From Lepidodermella squamata (taxonomy: Eukaryota; Gastrotricha), in the NCBI GenBank assembly GCA_047495785.1, contig JBLDXI010000011.1, positions 558,001 through 622,000 on the forward strand: a stretch of 64,000 nucleotides of DNA. Direction: 5' to 3'. A model generated the notes under the pieces. The model worked only from the letters and a program-made list of their open reading frames with translations, made no database searches and had not been told where the DNA came from. Numbering within the stretch: position 1 is the first letter of the stretch; every line of letters starts with the position of its first letter. Made by a program: the position numbers and the translations under genes. Of the stretch, positions 11,223 through 21,227 are shown in pieces.

Positions 11223-12711
11223 TTGTGATCGATTTTTTGCTACTTGACTTGTGCTCCCTAAACCCTAAGCGAATAATTGATTAAGCATCGAAAACTGAAA
11301 ACTGCGTTCGGATTGCTATTGAGAAGACTTGGATGTGGACATTTTATTGTTACGTCTATTATGTTGTTTTCAGGATTTGAGTATGATGAAAATTAAGCAT
11401 CCAAACATTGTCCGAGTATTTGGCACGTTCGAAGGTTCGTTTGATATGCGCTCACGTGAAACTCATCCCAAAATTGTATTTCAGAGGAATACCGGGGTGG
11501 TGACGTCGCTTGTTCTAAGCACTGGATGCACCATTTGGTGATGGAGTTTTGCGGGGGCGGGAGTTTCAAAACTCTGATCGAAGCTGGAGGTGAACCGATT
11601 CGCGAAGTTAGGCTTCGAAGTTGGTGTCGCCAGCTCGTCTCGGCTTTGCATTATCTACAAAATCGAGGCAGTGTCCATGGCAACATTAGGCCAAGCAATA
11701 TTCTGCTATCGAAGCACCATGGCACTGTGAAACTGGCAGAGTTGGGAATTATCGAAACCTTCGACACGTAATGCCATCAGTTCAGATGTGATGATTTTAC
11801 ATCAATTTTATCTGTAACATTTCAGAAAATCAAAAACTATTCTTCTATTACAAACAATGCGCAGCTATTTATCACCCGAAGTATGGGATGGTGCGCCTAT
11901 GTCAGAAGCTACTGACGTCTGGTCGCTGGGCGCTACGTTTTACGAACTTGCTAACTTCAAAAAACCTGTATGATATTTAATTAAAGTTGAAATTTGAGCA
12001 TAAATTATTTCAAATAGTTCGACCTAATGCACCAGATCCAGACGTAAGTCTAATTCAATCTGACCGCTGCAAAGGGAAAAGTACATCGAGGCAATTTTTT
12101 TGATATTAGCTCATAGGGGTGTTGGCCATGATATCCTAAGTCTATAGTCGAAGACCATTGGTCAAATTACATCACAATGACGGAGCTATCACGTACAGAC
12201 AGAGTTGTCCATGGGTCGGGTCTTCAATTATAGACCGAGGACAACTCTGCGTACATGAGACCTACGGTGTGATTCAAAAAGGTTGCCCACCGCATCATAT
12301 AGGCACGTGTTCTAATCTTGGCTTTAGCGGCCTTTCTGATTCACACTGTACTAGGAAGCTGGTGCTAGAATCCTCCCAACCAAAAATCTCTGGCTGGACT
12401 CCATAGAATTTTATAGATTTGTGGGATCGTTGCGAATAATCTAGCCACTAGACCATTGTTTTCCCCCGCGAGATTCATTCTACAGATCGTCGACTTATAG
12501 CAGCTGATCGTCGACTTAAAAAAACTGCAAATCTTCCACAAAATTAAATTTAAAATTTAAAACACTCTTTACGCATGTGTCACTGATATCAAATTTATGA
12601 TAAAGGTCATAAGAAAGTAGGATATTAAGGGTATGTCGAGAGCGTCCATCCAGCGTTGAGAAATTAAAATCTCAGCCGTTTATTAGTCAAGAGTTTAGAT
12701 TCGTCAAGATA

Positions 12712-13071
12712 CTGCAAGTTACACTCATTGTGCTTGAGCTAAATAGTAGAATTTCTGCGGGCGCGCTGATTGGTCAATCGATCGTTGCTATGACTCCCGG
12801 ATGAAACATGTTTGTTGTGCGATCCATGAAATTTTTTGCAACAAGTGTTTTTTGCCGCAGTAAATTGCTACGATTATTACGGGGTTTACGCTCGTTGTCA
12901 ATGGAAACCGTGCAGCGGGTGTGGCAAGGTCATTTTTTGCATAAATACAAAATAATTTATCAGTGGATTGCACGACTAAATTGTTTTATCCCGGAGTCGT
13001 AGCAACAATAAATTAACCGATCAGCGCGCGGGTCAAAGTGCTACTTACTACTTGAAACACAATGCTTGCAG
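12712..13071. mobile_element. inverted-repeat element in K3 intron 5
   Basis: Arms of about 110 bp beginning CTGCAAG and ending CTTGCAG pair imperfectly; both contain GCGCGCTGAT and TGTTGCTA/GTTGCTA blocks. No target duplication recognised and no coding capacity. Confidence 0.6.
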
Positions 13072-15025
13072 CGGTCAGTTGGATAATTTAATCTTGAATC
13101 TTTCTTGTTCAGAATTGAAGCTCATGGTTTCGACAAGTCTCGTGGTTATTCAAAAGATTGCCAGCAATTCGTAATGTCCATGCTAACGAGAAACCCCAAG
13201 GATCGCCCGAAAACTGATCGTCTCATAGAAAACAGCTTTCTACTGAAATCAACAGCGCAAAAGGTGAGATTTAACGGTTCCCAAACTTTCCGGTTTTTAT
13301 GACATGGTAGTTTCCTATGACCAGGCCTAGTAGGACAAGAGTAGGGCACCATTTAAAATATTGAAATTAGATTGGAAGATGGGAGAATTTTATAAGCTAA
13401 GGATTGCTTGTTAACCTTTTCATAGCGATATTATTTATATGCAGGAGAAAACATATTTTACAGCAGATCTAGAGGTTTTCAAAGGCCCTGATCCCAATTT
13501 TGAAATCCATTTGTCTTTATCTATCACCGTTAAGACTGCACGATAACTGGCCGATCTCGGCCTATCCGCCAAGCTTTTTTCAGGCGATTTTTTGAGCACC
13601 CTAATTTCCGTGTCTGGTGCTTCCAGTTTTAAAATTTTAGATTCTAAATTACTCCCATGAATGTACATGATTCTACCTCGCTTATATCATCGAAAAAAAT
13701 TCAGTTTAAAAAGAAGTTTTGGAGGCTTAGAATTCAGATCTGAATTAAGCTTTTCCAGTTTTTCTCGCGACAGTTTTTGCGGCACAAAAATCACGCACTC
13801 CGCCTGTTTAAGTTTTGGCGGATAGGACGAATTCGGATTTCCAACTCAAATCATTAAAACAGAGGTAAATGAGACAATGGAGGACACGGCGGTATTTTTT
13901 GTTGAATCAAAAAATGATCGGAAACCTATGGATTATCTAGTTTAACCAAATCATAATTCTAATCTCAGGTTGGCTATTTTCAAATTGCTAATATGCCTTG
14001 GCCACGCAAGATAACGGTGTCCTGGTCTCAAAACCTTGTAGCCAGAATTAAAATAGAATATTCCTCAAAAGACCGATCAAGATTTCATCAAATTCAATTT
14101 TCTGCGAATTCTTAAAGTCGAAATTTAAAGATATCAACCATTTACTCATGTTATAAGCATACAAATATGGAACAATTTTAAGACAAATGTCATTGGGGAA
14201 TGTTTGTTTTTTTAAATTAAATTACCAAAAATGACAAAAGCGAGTGTTTTCTAGACATTACTTTTGGTGATTTTGGGGGTGTTAAGGGCTCGCCGTGATT
14301 GTGTCCATTCTGAAAGCATTGCGTTTCTTCAGGCCACAACGAACATATCACGACAACCGTACGAAAACGATGTTCAGGTATTGAATGAAGGAACGTAGAA
14401 CAAATTGAAAAGTTGATAGTGGTTATGCTTTACAGAAGTTATTTGCCTGCATGCGGGCGAATGATGTGTCGAAATCAGTGGAGCTGTTGGCGAACCCGAA
14501 GCTCCGTCTTGGCGCTGACTGCAGAGACACAGATGGAAAGCCTTTACTGCACATCGCCGCCCAGAATGGCCACGTCGAGATGGTGGAGACACTGGCTGGC
14601 GAGTTCAACGCCGATGTTGACGCAGCCGACATACTTGGCCTAACCCCGTTAATGGTTGCTGCATCATTCGGCCGATACGCAGTAGTCGATACTCTGATAA
14701 ATAAATTTTTTGCAGATGTCGACGCGGCAAGCAGTAAAGGATCTAATGCTCTGTACTATGCTCATTACTGCTCTACACGTGTTAAAGCCGAGGACAAGCG
14801 AAAAACAATTACACGCACTCGTTTCACGCCTACACAATAAAAGCTATACTACTGCGGTCTAGTTTTTTGTTCATTCACAAGAGGTTTTCGATTTCAAACA
14901 GCACCTCTATTTCTTATAATTGTTTTAATGCCAATCTATTCTCTGAGTTTTCTTAAAATCGTTTTTTTCAATTCAAAATCGGGATTTAGGATTTCACAAT
15001 TTGTGGGCAATTTCTTTTTAGGAAA

Positions 15026-15446
15026 ATGTCTAAGCATGAATCCGGCTCTCTGAAACGAAAAGAGAAGCGAGAGATGAGGCCGATTCAAACTTTCTTTCAA
15101 AAGTTCCAACATCATTCGCATTTGGCTTCGCTAATCTAGCCCCGCTTTCCGATGCTAATAATGAAGTCGACGTTGAACCTCAAAATAACCAATTCGAAAT
15201 TCCATCCAATCTGAAACTGGAGGTGGTGAATCAATTGAGTCCATTACAGTTAATTTAGATGACCCTTTCTTTTGGTCGCCAAATGACGCCGAGGCTTTTT
15301 TTAGAAAAGGAATTTCATCTGTTCACAAAGCCACCACTGCCAACATCGATTTTAATGCAACGAAAAGAAGTTTCGGAAACTTTTCTCGTGCTTTAACTCC
15401 TGAAATGCTGCGTTCATGTTTGCCTAATGGCGAGGAGGCGCCTTGA
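15026..15446 (+). pseudogene. decayed hAT-type transposase fragment
   Basis: Two frames read like the N-terminus of hAT/ZMYM-type transposases. The first begins at an ATG with a Lys/Arg/Glu-rich stretch (SGSLKRKEKREMRP) and stops at 15137. After a frame change the second reads NFSRALTPEML followed by RSCLPNGEEAP and stop, resembling the region just before the zinc-finger of such transposases. The rest of the enzyme is missing. Assigned from remembered family resemblance, so moderate confidence. Confidence 0.45.
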
Positions 15447-15552
15447 AATTATTTGATTTTCTTTGAAATTATTTTGATTTGATTTTGATTTGATCTTCAC
15501 AAATGCTTTTTTGCTCCGTTTGCAAGTTATTTTCGGATAGCGCCAATATTTT

Positions 15553-16010
15553 GATGTTATAGCACCCGTAACCCGAGTGAAATAAGGAATCCCGAGCATG
15601 AAATTCGGACATACAAGGACTGCAAAAGCCTCATACCCATACGCCAATGAATAACTGGAAATGGGCCACTATCTTCAAAATTCAAGGAAGTTCAAGGGAA
15701 AATGGAAATTTCAACATTTCGATATTTGGAAAAATTGATTCTCAAAATGTCAGCAAATTTTCTACGTTTAATTCGCAAAGAAAAATGTCATTCTCCACTG
15801 TGACTGCTAAATATAAAACGGCTACGACGATGTACTGAGATGTATTGACGTTATTTCCCCGCCGCGAGTGAGAAAGTCCAACGCATTGCCTCTAACGGAT
15901 CTTTTCAAATCGTGGGCGGTTGCGAAGCGGCAGATAAAGGAAGCGAAAAGTCCGTTTTTTAGGAAAAAGATTTTTCTTATAACTTACGGCCCGTTTACTT
16001 TTCTTATCGC
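15553..16010 (+). repeat. dispersed repeat R1, copy 2
   Basis: Matches 1299-1640: near identity over the first about 70 bases, then patchy similarity ending at an AACTTACGGCCCGTTT block and two CTTATCGC motifs. It lies upstream of the K4 remnant. Confidence 0.6.
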
Positions 16011-16235
16011 AGTCTTATCGCGTTGGAACCCCATCTAATCGACTAAAACAAGACTAATCATCAACAACAGGATGATTAGGATAAAGCCGACACATGTCGG
16101 AGGTGACGTCTGGCGTATAAAAGCAGTTCCAATCTAAAATATTTCGCTTCAAACTTTCAACTTAGGATGTACATTCCCGAAAGATTTTTTTCACTGCATT
16201 CACTTTTGCTTTTGCGTAGATCGCGCCTTTTAATA

Positions 16236-18676
16236 TCAAGAAACTTCTTTAGCTGCTTGGAGAACTGATCAGCTTGCAAACGATAAATTTCTACTGCACC
16301 CGACAGCGAAAGAAGACATGATGGTGAGATCAGATCAGGAGGATGAGTATGATGCATTCCTCCATCTGTTTTTCAGGCGGACTCCTCTGCAACCAAAACA
16401 CTACCACAGCCAGATGAAAAGGCTGTTCAGGTATTGAATGAACTAACGTCGAAAAAACTGATGCGTTGATTGTGATTATACTTGACGAACTCGCGAACAA
16501 TAGAAGACCAGTATGTCATCGGCTTGACGTTGAAACTTTTGCGTAATTCAAGTATTTTATGCAGTTCGATCCAACGCACATGATCTTGACGTGAGTCACG
16601 GTTCAATCTGGAATAACTAAATTTTAAATATGTATTGCGTAGACTTGAAGCTCAGCCGTTCGACGCGTCTCGTGGCTATTCAACAAATTTCAAGGAATTC
16701 GTAATGCTTATGCTAACTAAAAGCGCCGAAGATCGACCTAAAACTGATCAGCTGTCAAATAACAGTTTTCTGCTGAAAGATGTGAGATTTCAGGTCAGAT
16801 CAGGATTAGGAATACAATGGTGTTTTTTCAGGTCAATTCCTCGACGACAACAGTTCCTCAACCGGACGAAAAGGCTGTTCAGGTATTGAATGGGGAAATG
16901 TCGAACAAACTGATCTTATTGCGTGATTATACTTGACAGGAATTGTTTGAAAGCGTGCGGGCGAACAATGGCTTAAAATTACAGGAGATGCTGATGAACA
17001 GGGAGCTCGGTCTTAGCTCTGACTGCATAAACAAAAACGGGGCTACAATACTGCATCTTGCTGCTCTTAGTGGCTACAACGGCATTGTGGAGATCCTAGT
17101 CAGGCAATTCAACTCGAATGTTGAGGTAGCCCTAAAAAATGGCGCTACGCCATTGTACGTCGCCGCCCTTCAAGGCCACACTCAGGTGGTAAAGACACTA
17201 GCTGGCGAGTTCAACGCAAACGTTGAGGCAGCTGATAATGATGGACGAACACCATTGTACGTCGCCGCCCTCGAAGGCCACCTCGACGTCGTAAAGATCC
17301 TGGCTGGCCAATTTAACGCTAACGTCGAGTCAGCAGATAACGAAGGCTATACGCCAGTATATGTCGCCGCCTTCGAAGACCATGACGAGGTGGTGAAGAC
17401 ACTTGCTGGCCAGTACAAGGCCAATGTAGAGGCGGCCGATGAAGACGGACGTACGCCATTGTGGATCGCCGCCGCGAAAGGCCACGTCAAAGTTGTGGAA
17501 ACACTAGCTGGCCAATTTAACGCCAATGTTGAGTCAGCAGATAAAGATGGCGCAACACCATTGTACGTCGCCGCCTTCGAAGGCCACGTCGAGGTTGTGA
17601 AGACATTGGTTGACAAGTTCAAAGCGAATGTTGAGGCAGCGAATATGAATGGCGCTACACCATTGTTTATCGCCGCCAAGAATGGGCAAATCGAGGTGGT
17701 AAAAACATTGGCTGGCGAGTTGAAAGCAAACGCGGAGGCAGCCCTTAATGATGGCGCCACACCGTTGTACATCGCTGCCGAGAATGGCCATGTCGAGGTT
17801 GTGGAGACACTGGCTGGCCAGTTCAACGCCAATGTTGTAGCGGCAACCATATTGGGTGCTACACCATTGCACGTCGCCGCCATCCAAGGCCACGTCGAGT
17901 TAGTGAAGACACTGGCTGGTATGTTTAAAGCCAATGTTGAGGTGGTCAATGCTAATGGCGCTACGCCACTGCACTGCGCCGCCTGTTTTGGCCACGTCGA
18001 AACTGTGAAGACGCTGGCTGGCGAGTTCAGCGCAAACGTCGAGGCAGCCGTGAAAAATGGCGATAGGCCTATACACGTTGCCGCCATCCAAGGTCACATC
18101 GAGGTGGTTAAGACATTGGCCGGCCAGTTCGGGGCGAATGTTGAGGCGGCCAATAACAATGGAGCTACACCATTGCACTTCGCCGCCCAGGAGGGCTACG
18201 TCGAACTCGTAAAACTGCTGGCTGGTCAGTTCGGGGCCAATGTTGAGGCAGCCGATGGAGACGGCCGGACAGCATTGTTTATCGCTGCAGAAAAAGGCCA
18301 CGCCGAGGTGGTGCAGACACTGGCTTCCCAGTTTAAAGCCAATGTTAAAGCGGCCAATAAATGGGGCGCTACGCCACTGTACGTCGCCGCCGCCTCCGGC
18401 CACGCCGAGGTGGTGAGGACACTGGCTAGCCAGTTTGGTGCCAATGTCGAGGCAGCCTGTGAAGATGGCCTCAGACCGCTAATGGCCGCTGCGTTATTCG
18501 GCCAACACGTAGTGGTCGATATGCTGATCAATGAATTTCGAGCTGATGTCAACGCGGCCTGCAGTGAAGGACATACCGCTCTGCAGTATGCTAATAAGCA
18601 TAACTGCTGTTTGCCTGTTGCAGACGAGGACAAGCGGAAAGTAATTGAAGTCCTGATAAAAGCGAATGCTAAGTAA
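16236..18676 (+). pseudogene. K4: rearranged K copy lacking kinase exons 1-4
   Basis: The leader that precedes the ATG in K2 and K3 (CTTTAGCTGCTTGGAG) is joined directly to the tail of kinase exon 6 (AACTGATCAG...). An exon 7 copy follows at 16377-16430. The following intron then breaks at about 16485 into the end of exon 4 (GAACTCGCGAACAATAG), and exons 5 (16566-16591), 6 (16643-16781), 7 (16832-16882) and 8 (16940-18676) follow in normal order. The part from 16485 to about 16900 is nearly identical to K5 20780-21200. So two deletions or unequal exchanges have removed the ATP-binding lobe and catalytic loop. Confidence 0.7.
16940..18676 (+). CDS. ankyrin-repeat exon of K4 (intact frame)
   Basis: 579 codons with no stop after a TTGACAG acceptor, encoding 16 ankyrin repeats of about 34 residues and ending in IKANAK. 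It resembles the K2 exon repeat by repeat, including RPIHVAA, TALFIAA, KWGATPLYVAA and RPLMAAA near the end. Long frames on the opposite strand here are a by-product of the repeat. The frame stays open although the gene has no kinase N-lobe, which suggests either recent rearrangement or use of a product starting in the 3' half. Confidence 0.85.
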   Translation, partial: ELFESVRANNGLKLQEMLMNRELGLSSDCINKNGATILHLAALSGYNGIVEILVRQFNSNVEVALKNGATPLYVAALQGHTQVVKTLAGEFNANVEAADNDGRTPLYVAALEGHLDVVKILAGQFNANVESADNEGYTPVYVAAFEDHDEVVKTLAGQYKANVEAADEDGRTPLWIAAAKGHVKVVETLAGQFNANVESADKDGATPLYVAAFEGHVEVVKTLVDKFKANVEAANMNGATPLFIAAKNGQIEVVKTLAGELKANAEAALNDGATPLYIAAENGHVEVVETLAGQFNANVVAATILGATPLHVAAIQGHVELVKTLAGMFKANVEVVNANGATPLHCAACFGHVETVKTLAGEFSANVEAAVKNGDRPIHVAAIQGHIEVVKTLAGQFGANVEAANNNGATPLHFAAQEGYVELVKLLAGQFGANVEAADGDGRTALFIAAEKGHAEVVQTLASQFKANVKAANKWGATPLYVAAASGHAEVVRTLASQFGANVEAACEDGLRPLMAAALFGQHVVVDMLINEFRADVNAACSEGHTALQYANKHNCCLPVADEDKRKVIEVLIKANAK

Positions 18677-19194
18677 CTGAGCCACAAATGCGCATTATTT
18701 GTCATTTTCAGAATCATTTGCACAGATCGTTGATTTTACGTTTTCCTGCTAATTTCATTATAATAAGAGTTCATTATCAGAGTTGACCATCAGCTCAGAG
18801 CCGACATCGATTCAAAGTATCGATTTTTATTGATTTCGCCAATAATATAAAAATTATTGAAGGCCAAACATTGCAGTTTTTACGCAGCTAATGGGATCCC
18901 AAGTAGCTAAAAAAGGCCTGGGACACAGGAATAATCGGAATCATCCGGATTTCACAAAAAGAAATCACGAAAACAAATTATACCAGCATGCGGGCACTCC
19001 AGATTTCTGAGATGCCGATTTGGAATATGAAACGGCGTTGGATGTAAAGGATGAAAGGGATAGATGTAAGGGACTCAGACACGAAGGAGTGACGATCCCC
19101 GACTCTGACTAAGATTCTTACGGAGTTGAGAGCCCCTAGGTTGGGGCAAGAGTCGACCTGACCCGGCTAGACCTCAGAAAGTTTCCCAAGTCTA

Positions 19195-19412
19195 ATTGAT
19201 GTTCAACCCCACTACAAACGGAATATCATCGACGTCATGATCCTCGATGTGGTTTGCTACCCACTCCTTCGCTTCGGCGGCATTCAAAGAACTATAGTTT
19301 CTTACGAGCGAGTCGTCTTGTCAACCTTTGACTTTGTCGCGGTGCTTTTGCAAGGCTTTTGTGGTACGTGAAATTATGAACCTGTTTCAGCGACAGCTTT
19401 GCTTTCTCTTGG
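19195..19412 (-). pseudogene. decayed coding fragment, family unknown
   Basis: On the minus strand one frame reads a Lys-rich stretch and, after a frame change, YSSLNAAEAKEWVANH followed by acidic residues and a stop. Codon pattern looks like old coding sequence, but I do not recognise the protein. Confidence 0.25.
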
Positions 19413-19686
19413 AAACAGTCAATTCAATTTGGACAAGGTGTATTATGGTTGTCTGTTGAATGCACAGTTCAATGCTCAAGGCGCTGCATCAACGCTCAGA
19501 CGGACAAGGTCTGCAGCTTTTTCCTAACGCGCTTGAATCGTATCCGTTAAGTGAAAGATGGAATAATTATTGTTCATTCCTAGGCTGGTCAAGGTGGAGA
19601 CGCTGTCAACATCGTTGATTCAGATGAAGCGTCAGTTAACTTCAACGGATGTTTCCCGATAAATTATTAATTTTCACTTTTCACCG

Positions 19687-19815
19687 CTTGCGTTCTATTT
19701 CGCAAGATGAATAATAAAAACCCATCATTGCTTTGTAACACGGGACAAATTTCTCAAATATAGAAAGTCATATCAGCGGCAAGACGCCTCCGCCCTTGCT
19801 TGCTTCTTATCATCG
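19687..19815 (+). promoter_or_regulatory. shared upstream block of K genes (GATA motif), K5 copy
   Basis: TATTTCGCAAGATGA, CATATCAGCGG and CTTCTTATCATCG appear in the same order as upstream of K2 and K3. CTTATCA is a GATA-factor type site. Confidence 0.45.
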
Positions 19816-21227
19816 AAACCAGCGGCAAGAAAAATTGGTGCTGATAGTATTGTCTACTATCTTTCACTTACATAGCACCGGCTTTATTGCCCTTAATTTT
19901 GAAGAAGTTCTTCACCTGCTCAGAGATGGCATCGCCCTACTCGTTTGGATCAATGGCCGAGTTCACGGACGTTAGGCCGTTGTTGCTCAACGAGAAACTC
20001 CTCAGGAACGGATATTCGTGCCGACGCAATGCGTGTTACCCTTTCGACTTTGTCATTAAGAAAACTAATATGACCAGGCTGAAGAAGGAATTCGAGCAAG
20101 ACTTTGAAACAATTTCCCAGCTTCTCCGCGAAAAAGTGAGGAATTCATCCATTTTCAAGATCATTGGACTGCTAACAACTCGCCTTTCACTTCGTTTTCA
20201 GGATTCGAGAATGGTCAAAATTAACCACCCAAACATTGTCCGAGTATTTGGCACGTCGAAGGTTCGCTTGTAATGCGCTCACGTAGAACTTGCCAACAAT
20301 ATTGTTTCAGAGGAAAACCAGGGTGGTGAAGTCGCTTGTTTTAAGCACTCCATGTACCATTTGGTGATGGAGTTTTGCGGGGGCGGGAGTTTCGAAACTC
20401 TAATCAAAGCTGGCAAAGCTGGAGGTGAACCGATTCGCGAAGTTACGCTTCAAAGTTGGTCTCGCCAGCTCGTCTCGGCTTTGCATTATCTACACAGCCA
20501 AGACATTTTACATCGCAACATTAAGCCGAGCGATGTCCTGGTTTCGCAGAATCAAGGCACTGTGAAACTGGCAGAGTTAGGAATAATGGAAACTTTAAAT
20601 ACGTAAAGCCATCAGTTTGGAGTTTTAATCGAAATTCCAGCCGTAATATTTCAGAAAATCAAAAACAACTCCTCTATGGCAATCAATGTACGGCTATTTG
20701 CCTCCTGAAGTATGGAAAGGTGGATCCCTGTCACAAGCTGGTGACGTCTGGTCGCTGGGTGCTACGCTATACGAACTCGCGAACAATAGAAGACCAGTAT
20801 GTCATCGGCTTGACGTTGAAATTTTTGCGTAATTCAAGTATTTTATGCAGTTCGATCCAACGCACATGATCTTGACGTGAGTCACGGTTCAATCTGGAAT
20901 AACTAAATTTTAAATATGTATTGCGTAGACTTGAAGCTCAGCCGTTCGACGCGTCTCGTGGCTATTCAACAAATTTCAAGCAATTCGTAATGCTTATGCT
21001 AACTAAAAGCGCCGAAGATCGACCTAAAACTGATCAGCTGTTAAATAACAGTTTTCTGCTGAAAGATGTGAGATTTCAGGTCAGATCAAGATTTGGAATA
21101 CAATGATGTTTTTCAGGTCAATTCCTCGACGACAACAGTTCCTCAACCGGACAAAAAGGCTGTTCAGGTATTGAATGGGGAAATGTCGAACAAACTGATG
21201 GGCTTATTGCGTGATTATACTTGACAG

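Larger units (their letters stand above)
9985..14840 (+). pseudogene. K3: pseudokinase with short ankyrin domain, splice donor lost
   Basis: Exons by alignment to paralogs: 9985-10179, 11374-11434, 11485-11767, 11826-11967, 12018-12043, 13113-13263, 14333-14377 and 14436-14840; all phases agree. Catalytic loop is HGNIRPSN and DFG is replaced by AELG, so it is a pseudokinase like K2. The position of the exon 1 donor reads ATAAGG instead of GTAAGG or GTGAGG in K2 and K5; unless an unusual donor is used, exon 1 reads on into intron. Introns 1, 5 and 6 are long because of inserted repeats. The ankyrin exon has only three repeats, the first two and the terminal type, so about 13 repeats fewer than K2. 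It may still make a short product. Confidence 0.68.
18677..19925. other. intergenic, K4 to K5
   Basis: Contains a decayed coding remnant on the minus strand (19195-19412) and, from about 19680, the K-type upstream block. Nothing else recognisable between 18720 and 19190. Confidence 0.4.

Noticed and set aside
17347-18087. Long open frame (246 codons) on the minus strand inside K4 ankyrin DNA, and similar ones in K1, K2 and K5
   Set aside because: They repeat with the ankyrin unit and result from its codon pattern; no start context, domain or splice support.
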